Below are positions 1 to 7,371 of a stretch of 19,720 nucleotides of DNA, in pieces. The position numbers and the translations under genes were made by a program. Origin of the DNA: JBBSHE01 sp038253325 (GTDB taxonomy: Bacteria > Actinomycetota > Actinomycetes > Propionibacteriales > Nocardioidaceae); NCBI GenBank assembly GCA_038253325.1, contig JBBSHE010000048.1, positions 1 to 19,720 on the forward strand, in the 5' to 3' direction. Position 1 is the first letter of the stretch, and each line of letters opens with the position of its first letter. Under the pieces are notes generated by a model, which worked only from the letters and a program-made list of their open reading frames with translations, had not been told where the DNA came from and made no database searches.

Positions 1-762
1 GACTACGACGTGAAGAAGGCCGAGACCGGCATCATCTACATCGACGAGGTCGACAAGATCGCCCGCAAGAGCGAGAACCCCTCGATCACCCGGGACGTGT
101 CCGGCGAGGGTGTCCAGCAGGCACTGCTCAAGATCCTCGAGGGCACGACCGCGTCCGTGCCGCCACAAGGTGGTCGAAAGCATCCCCACCAGGAGTTCAT
201 CCAGATCGACACGACGAACATCTTGTTCATCGTGGGAGGCGCGTTTGCCGGACTGGAGTACTTCATCAAGCAGCGCGTCGGCAAGAAGACGCTCGGATTC
301 ACTGCCGACCTCGACTCGCTCACCGCCCACGACACCGATGTGCTGTTTGCTCAGGTACGTCCCGAGGACCTGCTCAAGTTCGGGCTCATCCCCGAGTTCG
401 TCGGCCGGCTCCCGGTGATGGCGGTCGTCGACAAGCTCGACAAGGCCGACCTCGAACGCATCCTGATCGAGCCCCGCAATGCCCTGGTGAAGCAGTACGA
501 GAAGTTGTTCGGGCTCGACCACGTCGACCTCGAGTTCACCGACGACGCGATCCGGGCAATCGCCGACCAGGCGATGCTGCGCGGAACCGGCGCCCGCGGT
601 CTGCGCGCGATCATGGAGGAGGTTCTCCTCAACGTGATGTACGACGTGCCGTCGCGCGATGACGTCGCCAAGGTCGTCATCACCGGCGAGGTCGTATCCG
701 ACAACGTGAACCCGACGCTGATCCCGCGCGAGGTCGAGACGAAGAAGAAGAAGTCCGCCTAG
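1..762 (+). CDS. clpX: ATP-dependent Clp protease ATP-binding subunit ClpX (3' part)
   Basis: AAA+ unfoldase that recognises substrates and threads them into the ClpP protease in the cytoplasm. The frame is open from base 1, so the gene begins upstream; 253 codons are present out of roughly 420-430 usual for ClpX. Missing are the N-terminal zinc-binding domain and the Walker A motif. Visible in order: the Walker B stretch GIIYIDEVDKIARKSE near the start, the sensor-1 region TTNILFIVGGAFAGLE, the arginine-finger region GLIPEFVGRLPV, and the C-terminal sensor-2 region GTGARGLRAIMEEVLL. It ends in a lysine-rich tail (TKKKKSA) and a TAG stop. The gene is followed by a hairpin and a convergent gene. 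Identity is secure because ClpX is distinguished from HslU by the HPHQEFIQIDTTNILFI segment. Confidence 0.97.
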   Translation, partial: DYDVKKAETGIIYIDEVDKIARKSENPSITRDVSGEGVQQALLKILEGTTASVPPQGGRKHPHQEFIQIDTTNILFIVGGAFAGLEYFIKQRVGKKTLGFTADLDSLTAHDTDVLFAQVRPEDLLKFGLIPEFVGRLPVMAVVDKLDKADLERILIEPRNALVKQYEKLFGLDHVDLEFTDDAIRAIADQAMLRGTGARGLRAIMEEVLLNVMYDVPSRDDVAKVVITGEVVSDNVNPTLIPREVETKKKKSA

Positions 763-772
763 CTTGGATCAT

Positions 773-814
773 TGGCTGACGTTCTGAGCGGTATTCCGCT
801 CACTTCGTCAGCCA
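773..814. terminator. Hairpin between convergent clpX and EEP gene, probable bidirectional terminator
   Basis: A two-part stem is visible: outer arms TGGCTGACG (773-781) and CGTCAGCCA (806-814), inner arms GAGCGG (786-791) and CCGCTC (796-801) around a TATT loop. It begins 10 bases after the clpX stop and overlaps the last codons and stop of the minus-strand EEP gene, so it can form in both transcripts. There is no T-tract, which is common for actinobacterial terminators. The role is inferred from position and structure only. Confidence 0.5.
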
Positions 815-1495
815 TTGGATGTCGACGACAACAGGTCGGTGGTCTGACGCGCGGCGTACGTCGGGGGAGTCCAGCACCTTTGTGCCGGTGACCACTGCCG
901 GTCCGGAGACGAAGACCCCGTCGATGCGCTTCACCGGCTGGCCGGCCGGAAACGTCTTGCCCTCATCCACACCTGCCTCGGCAAAGGCGTCACGCGCTCC
1001 GTCGGCCAACGCGGTCCAGGCCTGTCCCGCTGGCGTCTCGTTGACGTCCCCGGCGATGATGACCGTCGCGCCGGCCGGGACGACCGCAGCGAGCGTGGCG
1101 CGTAGCTCATGTGCATGACGTAGTCGCGGTTGAGGCATGAGGTCGAGGTGTGTCGCGGCGACGACCAGCCGCCCGGCAGGGATGGCGACGGTCGCGACGG
1201 CGGCTCCGCGCTGGTGCAGGCTGGGGTCGCTGGTGAATGTCAGCGACCGGCGTTCGACGACTTCCATGTCGCGACGGGCCAGGACGAGGCAGGCCCCCGA
1301 ACTCGGACCGCCGACGACCCAGCGTCGCTGACATCGCAGCGCGAGCCACCAACAGCGCACCCGCCAGAACCAGAACCGCGGCGCCTCCTGGATGCAGACC
1401 ACGTCGGCGTCGGCCGCCCGGATGACCCGGGCAACCGCCGTCGAGCTGTCCCGGAGCGAGTGCACGTTGTACGTCATCACCCGCATGCCGGTCAT
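800..1495 (-). CDS. Endonuclease/exonuclease/phosphatase (EEP) family protein
   Basis: Metal-dependent phosphodiesterase fold (DNase I / exonuclease III / phosphatase superfamily); the substrate cannot be read from the sequence. All EEP signature pieces are present in order: the N-terminal MRVMTYNVHSL with the conserved Asn, VVCIQEAPRFW with the metal-binding Glu, VVAATHLDL with His, IIAGDVNETP with the Asp/Asn pair, RIDGVFVSG, and the C-terminal SDHRPVVVDI with the catalytic Asp-His. I chose the ATG at 1495 (231 residues) because a G-rich GGTGGGG lies about 8 bases upstream and homologues start just before RVMTYNV. The ATG at 1486 is an alternative; the frame stays open to 1606, overlapping the hydrolase gene, but that part lacks domain content. 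No signal peptide or membrane segment is seen, so it is probably cytoplasmic. It lies 73 bases after the hydrolase gene and may share its transcript. Confidence 0.85.
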   Translation of the reverse strand: MTGMRVMTYNVHSLRDSSTAVARVIRAADADVVCIQEAPRFWFWRVRCWWLALRCQRRWVVGGPSSGACLVLARRDMEVVERRSLTFTSDPSLHQRGAAVATVAIPAGRLVVAATHLDLMPQPRLRHAHELRATLAAVVPAGATVIIAGDVNETPAGQAWTALADGARDAFAEAGVDEGKTFPAGQPVKRIDGVFVSGPAVVTGTKVLDSPDVRRASDHRPVVVDIQWLTK

Positions 1496-1514
1496 CGTAC
1501 GAACCCCACCCATT

Positions 1515-1568
1515 CCGACTTGTCGGCGCGACACGGGGCCAGAGCCTGATGAGCCGCCGACAAGTCGG
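1515..1568. repeat. Nested palindrome between hydrolase and EEP genes
   Basis: A perfect 14-bp inverted repeat: CCGACTTGTCGGCG (1515-1528) and CGCCGACAAGTCGG (1555-1568), with a 26-base loop. Each arm is itself a short palindrome (CCGAC-TT-GTCGG and CCGAC-AA-GTCGG), so the DNA can fold as one long hairpin or two small ones. It abuts the stop codon of the hydrolase gene (1569-1571). It could be an intercistronic attenuator, an RNA-stabilising element or a REP-like repeat; only the structure is seen. Confidence 0.6.
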
Positions 1569-2204
1569 TCAAGAGGAGGGTGGAAGCAGCTCGGTGACCG
1601 CGGCACGGGTCATCCGGTGCCAGGTACCTGCACGCCGCAACATGAAGTGCCCCGCACCTCTGATGGGACGCCAGTCCGCCGGGCTGCCTTCGGCCTGAAC
1701 CTTCTGCACGTACTCGCGGCTGAGTCGAGGCGACGTCCATCGGTCCGCCGTGCCGTGGATGACGATGAGCGGTTTGGCGATCACCGGCTCGACCGGCTCA
1801 CCGGTGGGCAGCCACGGAGCGAGCGCGCAGACCGCCGTGACGCCCTCTTCGCCGGCGACAGTACAGGCGGTACGTCCGCCCATCGAGTGACCGACGAGCA
1901 CGATCGGTACGCCCGGATGCGTACGCCGGACCTCACCCAACGCCCATCGTGTATCACGGACCGGGTCCGGGATCTTGCCTGACGGCGCGTTCCAGCCGCG
2001 TACCCGGTAGCGCAGCAGCCAGACCGCGGTTCCGTTCTCCTTGCCCGTCCGGAACAGCGAGCGCTGGATCGGCAGCATCCGCAGGTACGACAGGTTGCGC
2101 GAGTCGACCGGACTGGCGTTGTTCTGCTGTCCGCCGTGCAGGACGAGGACGACCGCCCGGGTCGCCGCGTGCGTCTCCAGCCTGGTCAGCTGCGGATCGG
2201 TCAT
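1569..2204 (-). CDS. Alpha/beta hydrolase
   Basis: Serine hydrolase of the alpha/beta fold, 211 residues, probably cytoplasmic, substrate unknown. Seen: the oxyanion-hole segment VVLVLHGGQQNN near residue 20, the nucleophile elbow VLVGHSMGGRTA (Ser in GHSMGG, about residue 107), the acid-loop segment VIHGTADRWTSP, and the catalytic His in GAGHFMLRR. The triad order Ser-Asp-His and the size match small esterase/dienelactone-hydrolase-like proteins without a lid domain. The ATG at 2204 is supported by an AGAGGG ribosome-binding sequence 7-9 bases upstream (2212-2217 on the plus strand). It lies 132 bases downstream of valS on the same strand, and the EEP gene follows. Family assignment is firm; a specific activity cannot be given. 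Confidence 0.85.
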   Translation of the reverse strand: MTDPQLTRLETHAATRAVVLVLHGGQQNNASPVDSRNLSYLRMLPIQRSLFRTGKENGTAVWLLRYRVRGWNAPSGKIPDPVRDTRWALGEVRRTHPGVPIVLVGHSMGGRTACTVAGEEGVTAVCALAPWLPTGEPVEPVIAKPLIVIHGTADRWTSPRLSREYVQKVQAEGSPADWRPIRGAGHFMLRRAGTWHRMTRAAVTELLPPSS

Positions 2205-2243
2205 CGGCCTACCCTCTCACTGACTGCCCAGCACTCCCGGCTG

Positions 2244-2279
2244 CATCGACGGACCAGCGGTGGTTCGCGACCGTCGATG
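2244..2279 (-). terminator. Possible hairpin terminator after valS
   Basis: A perfect 9-bp inverted repeat, CATCGACGG (2244-2252) and CCGTCGATG (2271-2279), with an 18-base loop. It lies about 58 bases past the valS stop and 40 bases before the hydrolase start. A second, weaker 6-bp stem (2280-2285 / 2303-2308) lies next to it. No T-tract. It could separate valS from the two downstream genes. Confidence 0.3.
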
Positions 2280-2336
2280 GCACGGATGGGCACCCGGACT
2301 TGCCGTGCAGGGCCGCCGACACGCCACGTTCGACGG

Positions 2337-4946
2337 TCAGGTCACGAGGTCGACGTCGGTGACGGTGACCGCCTCGCCGTGGCTCGCTGTCCAGGTCAGC
2401 TCGCCGGTCACGCCGCCGGCCGCGCGGAGGTCGTCGATCGCGAGCCGTGCCAACGTCAGCTGATCGTCGGGTCCGGTGACGGTGGCCGCGGCGACCGCCG
2501 TGCGCATCCTGACCTTTGCCGTCGACTTCGCTCCGCGCAGACCGGACAGGACCGCCGACGCCGACATCAAGACATCGGGGTCGTGCGGGCTGGTCGCGAT
2601 GTCGGTCTCCCGGTCCGGCCATGGCTCGCGGTGCACCGATCCGTCCTGCCACCACGACCACACCTCCTCGGTGACGTACGGGAGGAACGGCGCGAGCAAC
2701 CGCAGCTGGACGTGCAGCGCCAGCGCGAGTGCGCATCGCGCGGAGGCGGCACCGGCGGCGCCGCGGCCGCCGTACGCCCGCTCCTTGACAAGCTCGAGGT
2801 AGTCGTCACAGAACGTCCAGAAGAACCGCTCGACGGCCTCCAGCGCGCTGGTGTAGTCGTACGCGTCGAGCGCCGCCGTGGCGTCGCGGACAACCTGCCG
2901 GAGCCTAGCCGCCATCGCCAGGTCGAGCGGCTCGGTGATCCGGGTCGGGTCCGCGGCGACGGCACCGAGCCCGAGCACGAACTTGCTGGCGTTCAGGACC
3001 TTCATCGCCAGCCGGCGCCCGACCTTCATCTGGGTCTCGTCGAACGGGCTGTCTAGTCCCGGCCGTGACATCGCCGCCCTCCATCGGACCGCGTCGGTGC
3101 CGTACTCGTCGAGGATGTCCTGAGGAAGCACGGCGGTGCCTATGCCCTTGGACTTGCTCATCTTCTTGCGCTCCGGGTCGACCACGAACCCCGAGATCAG
3201 GGCACGGCGCCACGGCACGGAGTCGTGCTCGAAGTGGGAACGGACCACCCGGGAGAACAGCCAGGTCCGGATGATGTCATGGGCGTGCGTGCACAGGTCC
3301 ATCGGGAACACCCGCGCGAACAGGTCCTCGTCACGCGACCACCCGCCGGCGATCTGCGGTGTCAGCGATGACGTCGCCCAGGTGTCCATCACGTCGGGGT
3401 CGCCGACGAACCCGTCGGGCTTGCCGCGCCGCGCCTCGTCGTACCCCTCCGGAGCATCGGTGGAGGGGTCGACCGGCAAGATGTCCGCCGCCGCGAACAC
3501 CGGCCGGTCGTACCGCGGCTCGCCGTCGCCGTCGACCGGGTACCAGACGGGAAATGGGACTCCGGAAAACCGCTGCCTCGAGATCAGCCAGTCGCCGTTG
3601 AGCCCGTCGACCCAGTTCGTGTAGCGGTGCTGCATGTAGGAGGGCATCCAGTCGATCTCATCTCCGCGGCGGACCAGCGCCTGACGAAGCTCGTCATCAC
3701 GTCCGCCATTGCGGATGTACCACTGCCGGGTCGCCACGATCTCGAGCGGCCGCTCACCGTTCTCGTAAAAGTTCGTCATCCGCCGGGTCGGCGTAGGTTC
3801 CCCCTCCAGGTCGCCACTCTCCCGGAGCAGCCCGACCATCGCCTCGCGGGCGCTGAACACGGTCTTGCCCGCCAGCTGGGCGTACGCCGCGCCGGGACCG
3901 TGACCGTGCACCCATGGCGGCGTCTCGCGGCTGAAACGGCCATCGCGGCCGATCACGGTACGCACGGGGAACTGCAGCTCGCGCCACCACTGGACGTCGG
4001 TCAGGTCGCCGAACGTGCAGCACATCGCGATCCCGGTGCCCTTGTCCGGCTCGGCGGCGCGGTGGGCGACGACGGGGATCTCCACACCGAAGACCGGTGT
4101 CCGCACCCGTTTGCCGAACAGCGCTCGGTAGCGCCCGTCGTCGGGATGCGCGACGAGCGCGACACAGGAGACGACCAGCTCGGGCCGGGTGGTCTCGACG
4201 TACACCGGTCCGTCCGGACCGTGGAACGCCACCCGGTGGTAGTGGCCGGGGTAATCGCGAGCCTCCAGCTCGGCCTGCGCGACCGCAGTCTGGAACGTCA
4301 CGTCCCACAAAGTGGGTGCCTCGGCCTGGTACGCCTCGTTGCGCTCGACGTTGCGCAGGAATGCGAGCTGGGCGACTCGGCGGCAGTCGTCGCTGATCGT
4401 CCGGTAGAGCAGCGACCAGTCCACGGACAGCCCGAGCTGCCGCCACAGCTGCTCGAAGATCGCCTCGTCCTCGACGGACAACCGGTCGCAGAGCTCGACG
4501 AAGTTGGGTCGTGAAACGGGAACCTTCCGCTTCGGGTCCGGGTTATCGGGCGCCGAGAACTCCGGGTCGTACGGCAGGCTCGGGTCGCAGCGGACACCGT
4601 AGTAGTTCTGGACCCGGCGCTCGGTCGGCAAGCCGTTGTCGTCCCACCCCATCGGGTAGAACACCTCCTTGCCGCGCATCCGCTGGTAGCGCGCAATCAG
4701 GTCGGCGTGCGTATAGGAGAAGATGTGGCCGACGTGCAGCGAGCCGGACGCGGTTGGCGGGGGCGTGTCGATCGCGTAGATCTCGTCCCGCGACTTCGTC
4801 CGGTCGAACTTGTAGGTCTCGTCCGTCTTCCAGCGGGCCGCCCACTTGGTTTCGAGGCCCTCGAGCGCCGGCTTCTCGGGTACGACGGCGGCGCGCCGAT
4901 CAGCGGCGGAGGTCGTACCCGGTGCAGCGCTGGACGTAGTCGTCAT
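2337..4946 (-). CDS. valS: Valine--tRNA ligase (archaeal/Rickettsia-type)
   Basis: Class I aminoacyl-tRNA synthetase that charges tRNA-Val with valine in the cytoplasm. Seen: the HIGH-type motif GSLHVGHIFSYT near the N-terminus, the editing (CP1) segment VYVETTRPELVV, the second signature KMSKSKG about residue 596, and an anticodon-binding C-terminal domain. After the HIGH motif the sequence reads FYPMGWDDNGLPTERRV, the signature of the archaeal/Rickettsia type, rather than the PGTDHAGIATQ-like text of the common bacterial form used by Streptomyces and Mycobacterium. The protein is 869 residues from the ATG at 4946. I prefer this start because TAGGAT (4960-4955) ends 8 bases before it, as in leaderless actinobacterial transcripts. 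An alternative ATG at 4973 (878 residues) has GGAGG 8 bases upstream and would add MAVTVGSAP. It is divergent from folC. Confidence 0.96.
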   Translation of the reverse strand: MTTTSSAAPGTTSAADRRAAVVPEKPALEGLETKWAARWKTDETYKFDRTKSRDEIYAIDTPPPTASGSLHVGHIFSYTHADLIARYQRMRGKEVFYPMGWDDNGLPTERRVQNYYGVRCDPSLPYDPEFSAPDNPDPKRKVPVSRPNFVELCDRLSVEDEAIFEQLWRQLGLSVDWSLLYRTISDDCRRVAQLAFLRNVERNEAYQAEAPTLWDVTFQTAVAQAELEARDYPGHYHRVAFHGPDGPVYVETTRPELVVSCVALVAHPDDGRYRALFGKRVRTPVFGVEIPVVAHRAAEPDKGTGIAMCCTFGDLTDVQWWRELQFPVRTVIGRDGRFSRETPPWVHGHGPGAAYAQLAGKTVFSAREAMVGLLRESGDLEGEPTPTRRMTNFYENGERPLEIVATRQWYIRNGGRDDELRQALVRRGDEIDWMPSYMQHRYTNWVDGLNGDWLISRQRFSGVPFPVWYPVDGDGEPRYDRPVFAAADILPVDPSTDAPEGYDEARRGKPDGFVGDPDVMDTWATSSLTPQIAGGWSRDEDLFARVFPMDLCTHAHDIIRTWLFSRVVRSHFEHDSVPWRRALISGFVVDPERKKMSKSKGIGTAVLPQDILDEYGTDAVRWRAAMSRPGLDSPFDETQMKVGRRLAMKVLNASKFVLGLGAVAADPTRITEPLDLAMAARLRQVVRDATAALDAYDYTSALEAVERFFWTFCDDYLELVKERAYGGRGAAGAASARCALALALHVQLRLLAPFLPYVTEEVWSWWQDGSVHREPWPDRETDIATSPHDPDVLMSASAVLSGLRGAKSTAKVRMRTAVAAATVTGPDDQLTLARLAIDDLRAAGGVTGELTWTASHGEAVTVTDVDLVT

Positions 4947-4954
4947 AGGGGCTG

Positions 4955-4960
4955 ATCCTA
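4955..4960 (-). promoter_or_regulatory. Putative -10 box for a leaderless valS transcript
   Basis: TAGGAT read on the minus strand, 8 bases before the ATG at 4946. It fits the actinobacterial TANNNT -10 pattern and mirrors the TAGGCT boxes before folC and ndk. No convincing -35 is seen. If valS instead starts at 4973, this box lies inside the coding region and is chance. Confidence 0.4.
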
Positions 4961-4990
4961 CGGTGACCGCCATCGTCGACGCCTCCGCCT

Positions 4991-5044
4991 TTTGCGTACT
5001 TACGGGGGACCTGAGGTTCGCCGGATGCCCCGCAAGTACGCAAA
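4991..5044. repeat. Intergenic palindrome, copy A (valS-folC divergent region)
   Basis: Arms TTTGCGTACTTACGGGG (4991-5007) and CCCCGCAAGTACGCAAA (5028-5044) pair at 16 of 17 positions around a 20-base loop. The same element occurs as copies B and C near 18.2 and 18.6 kb. Here it lies between two divergent start regions, so it cannot be a transcript-end terminator; it would form in a leader RNA or as a DNA cruciform between the promoters. Confidence 0.8.
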
Positions 5045-5057
5045 GAGCCCGGGGATC

Positions 5058-5063
5058 TAGGCT
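5058..5063 (+). promoter_or_regulatory. Putative -10 box for a leaderless folC transcript
   Basis: TAGGCT ends 6 bases before the GTG start of folC at 5070, and no Shine-Dalgarno sequence precedes that GTG. The spacing puts the transcription start at or next to the GTG, the usual leaderless arrangement in actinobacteria. The -35 region falls in the right arm of palindrome A and has no clear consensus. Confidence 0.45.
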
Positions 5064-5069
5064 CGGGCC

Positions 5070-6431
5070 GTGGCGGAATCACCTGCAGACATGACCGACC
5101 AGCGCTTCGCCGAGGTCGAGAAGGCGCTGTTGTCTCGCTGGCCCGAGACGAAGCTCGACCCGACCATCGACCGGATCGCAGCGCTGTGCGACATGCTCGG
5201 ACAGCCGCAGCGGGCGTACCCGTCGATCCACATCACCGGCACGAACGGCAAGACCTCGACGGCCCGGATGGTCGACACCCTGCTGCGCGGTCTCGGACTG
5301 CGGACCGGACGGTTCACGAGCCCGCATCTGAGCAGCATCACCGAACGGATTAGCGTCGACGGCTCGCCCTTGACCCCAGAGCGGTTCGTCGAGCTGTACG
5401 AGGAGGTCGCGCCGTACGCCGCGATCATCGACCGGTCCAGCGAGATCCCGCTGTCCTTCTTCGAGGTGCTGGTCGCGATGGCGTACGCGGGGTTCGCCGA
5501 CGCACCCGTGGATGCCGCCATCGTCGAGGTGGGGATGGGGGGGCGGTGGGACGCGACGAACGTGATCGACGCGGTGGTCGCCGTGGTGACGCCGATCGAT
5601 GTCGACCACGCCAGCTACCTCGGTGACGCGCCGGACCGGATCGCCGTCGAGAAGGCCGGCATCATCAAGGCGGGCAGCACCGCGATCCTCGCCCGGCAGC
5701 CGCTCGGTGCGGCCGAGGTCCTGATCGAGCGAGCGGTCGAGACGGGTGCAACCGTCGCCCGTGAGGGCATGGAGTTCGGCGTGCGCAGTCGGGTTCCCGC
5801 CGTCGGTGGTCAGCAGGTGAGCATTCAGGGCCTGCTCGGCACGTACGACGACCTGTTCCTCCCGCTGTACGGCGCCCACCAGGCCGAAAACCTGGCGTGC
5901 GCAATCGCCGCCGCCGAGTCGTTCGCTGGCCCGGAGAGGGCGAACGGGTTCGACCCCGAGATGCTGCATGCAGTCGTCGGCGAAGTCGACTCCCCGGGAC
6001 GACTGGAGGTCGTTCGCCAATCGCCGGCGATCATCCTCGACGGGGCGCACAACCCCCACGGCGCCCGCGCGACGGTCGAGGCGCTCCAGGAGTCGTTCGC
6101 GATCTCCCCACTCGTCGGTGTGCTCGCCATCTCTTCCGACAAGGACGTCGAGGGGATCCTGGACGCATTCGAACCAGTTCTGTCGTCGGTCGTCTGCACC
6201 CAGAACTCGATGCCCCGCTCACTGTCGGCCCAAGCGCTCGGGGAGCTCGCGGAAGGCATCTTCGGGCCCGATCGGGTTCACGTCGTCCCGCGGCTGGACG
6301 ACGCGATCGAGCGAGCCGTCACGCTCGCCGAGGCCGAGGACGACATCGGTTACGGAGGCGGCGGGGTGATCATCGGGGGGTCGGTCATCACGGCTGGGGA
6401 AGCGAGAACGTTGCTGCGGGCGGACCGCTGA
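5070..6431 (+). CDS. folC: Folylpolyglutamate synthase / dihydrofolate synthase
   Basis: Mur-ligase-family enzyme that adds glutamate to dihydropteroate and/or to folates using ATP; folate pathway, cytoplasm. 453 residues, a normal length. Seen: the ATP-binding P-loop HITGTNGKTSTARM at residues 54-67, the folate-loop segment FTSPHLSSITERISVDG, EVGMGGRWDATNV with the metal-site Glu, VVTPIDVDHASYLG, and the C-terminal domain signature ILDGAHNPHGARAT. I take the GTG at 5070 because of the TAGGCT box 6 bases upstream; the ATG at 5091 (7 residues shorter) is an alternative and also has no Shine-Dalgarno sequence. The stop TGA overlaps the next gene's ATG by one base, so translation is probably coupled. 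Whether it does both reactions cannot be read directly, but single FolC proteins of this kind usually do. Confidence 0.95.
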   Translation: MAESPADMTDQRFAEVEKALLSRWPETKLDPTIDRIAALCDMLGQPQRAYPSIHITGTNGKTSTARMVDTLLRGLGLRTGRFTSPHLSSITERISVDGSPLTPERFVELYEEVAPYAAIIDRSSEIPLSFFEVLVAMAYAGFADAPVDAAIVEVGMGGRWDATNVIDAVVAVVTPIDVDHASYLGDAPDRIAVEKAGIIKAGSTAILARQPLGAAEVLIERAVETGATVAREGMEFGVRSRVPAVGGQQVSIQGLLGTYDDLFLPLYGAHQAENLACAIAAAESFAGPERANGFDPEMLHAVVGEVDSPGRLEVVRQSPAIILDGAHNPHGARATVEALQESFAISPLVGVLAISSDKDVEGILDAFEPVLSSVVCTQNSMPRSLSAQALGELAEGIFGPDRVHVVPRLDDAIERAVTLAEAEDDIGYGGGGVIIGGSVITAGEARTLLRADR

Positions 6432-6781
6432 TGCGAGACCCGCGCCGGACGATGTGCGCCGCGGTGCTGGGTCTCGAGTGCGTGGTACTTGCCCTGGTCA
6501 CACCGGTGCTGACAGTCGTCGAGGACGTGAGCAAGCGCAATGCGGTCCTCGTCGGAATCGGGTCGGCGGTGGCCGCGGTCGTGATCGCCGGTCTGCTCCG
6601 CTTCGAGTGGGCATACTGGCTCGGGACCGCACTTCAGCTCGTCGCGATCGGCATGGGCTTCGTCGTCTCGGCGATGTTCGTTCTCGGACTCGGGTTCGGT
6701 GCGCTGTGGACGACGGCGTACTGGCTGGGCCGCAAGATCGAACGGGAGCGGGCGGACGTGTCGATAGGCTCCCGGCCATGA
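6431..6781 (+). CDS. DUF4233 domain-containing membrane protein
   Basis: Small integral membrane protein of 116 residues with no known function. Four hydrophobic segments are visible, roughly residues 8-28, 38-56, 61-83 and 84-100, followed by a charged cytoplasmic-looking tail RKIERERADV. The N-terminus MRDPRRTMCAAVLGLE is the recognisable DUF4233 start; members of this family sit between folC and ndk in many actinobacteria, as here. Its ATG overlaps the folC stop (TGATG) and its own stop overlaps the ndk ATG (ATGA), so the three genes look translationally linked. The neighbour relation alone does not show a role in folate or nucleotide metabolism. Confidence 0.85.
   Translation: MRDPRRTMCAAVLGLECVVLALVTPVLTVVEDVSKRNAVLVGIGSAVAAVVIAGLLRFEWAYWLGTALQLVAIGMGFVVSAMFVLGLGFGALWTTAYWLGRKIERERADVSIGSRP
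6765..6770 (+). promoter_or_regulatory. Putative internal -10 box for leaderless ndk
   Basis: TAGGCT ends 7 bases before the ndk ATG at 6778, almost repeating the folC arrangement (TAGGCTCGGGCC then GTG; TAGGCTCCCGGCC then ATG). It lies inside the 3' end of the DUF4233 gene. It would allow ndk to be transcribed independently of folC. No -35 is recognisable. Confidence 0.4.
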
Positions 6782-7191
6782 CGCAACGCACCTTGGTCCT
6801 GCTCAAGCCCGACGCCGTACGCCGCGGGCTCGCCGGAACTCTGCTCAGCAGGTACGAGGCCAAGGGGCTGACGATGGTCGCGATGGACCTGCGGACGATC
6901 GACGGCGAGACGGCGGACCGGCACTATGCCGAGCACGTGGACAAGGACTTCTACCGTTCGCTGCGTGAGTTCATCCTGAGCGGCCCGTCGGTGGCGATGG
7001 TTCTCGAAGGCGACGAAGCCGTCGAGGTCGTGCGGGCGGTCAACGGCGCGACGGACGGGCGCAAGGCGCTACCCGGCTCGATCCGGGGCGACTACTCCCT
7101 GTCGAACCGCGAGAACCTCGTGCACGGCTCTGACTCCGCCAGGTCCGCGGACCGCGAGATCGCGATCTTCTTCCCCGGCCTCTCCACCTGA
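6778..7191 (+). CDS. ndk: Nucleoside diphosphate kinase
   Basis: Transfers the gamma phosphate from ATP to nucleoside diphosphates through a phospho-histidine, balancing NTP and dNTP pools in the cytoplasm. 137 residues, a standard size. Seen: the N-terminal TLVLLKPDAVRRGLAG, the GPSVAMVLEGDEAV segment, the PGSIRGDYSLS loop, and the active-site signature NLVHGSDS with catalytic His116. It starts with ATG overlapping the previous stop by four bases. No clear Shine-Dalgarno sequence is present, but a TAGGCT box is placed for a leaderless message. A G/C-rich hairpin follows the stop. Confidence 0.97.
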   Translation: MTQRTLVLLKPDAVRRGLAGTLLSRYEAKGLTMVAMDLRTIDGETADRHYAEHVDKDFYRSLREFILSGPSVAMVLEGDEAVEVVRAVNGATDGRKALPGSIRGDYSLSNRENLVHGSDSARSADREIAIFFPGLST

Positions 7192-7239
7192 CCCGGGCGC
7201 TCGGCCGGCCGGTCGTCCGGCGGCGAGAAATCCGGGTCA
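7189..7239 (+). terminator. Possible G/C-rich hairpin terminator after ndk
   Basis: Outer arms TGACCCGG (7189-7196) and CCGGGTCA (7232-7239) are perfectly complementary, and the sequence between them is rich in CCGG-type self-complementary pieces. It begins at the ndk stop codon and has no T-tract. It may separate ndk from the mre cluster. Confidence 0.35.
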
Positions 7240-7277
7240 CCCGGCGCGTTGGCCGGGGCAGACGGCACCGTTGTACC

Positions 7278-7283
7278 TACCCT
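7278..7283 (+). promoter_or_regulatory. Candidate -10 of the mreB promoter
   Basis: TACCCT in the 180-bp ndk-mreB gap fits TANNNT and would give a leader of about 80 bases before the mreB ATG at 7372. There is no convincing -35 at 16-19 bases upstream. Another promoter in this gap is equally possible. Confidence 0.25.
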
Positions 7284-7371
7284 GAAAACGCGGCTTGACC
7301 TGGCCTGTCTCCTGGGATGGCCGAACGGTGGTACGCCGGAGCCCGGACCAGCCACGAGAGGCGCCCACACG

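Noticed and set aside
4947..5069. T-box riboswitch for valS
   Set aside because: The divergent gap is only about 120 bases and lacks T-box elements; the only structure is the repeated palindrome.
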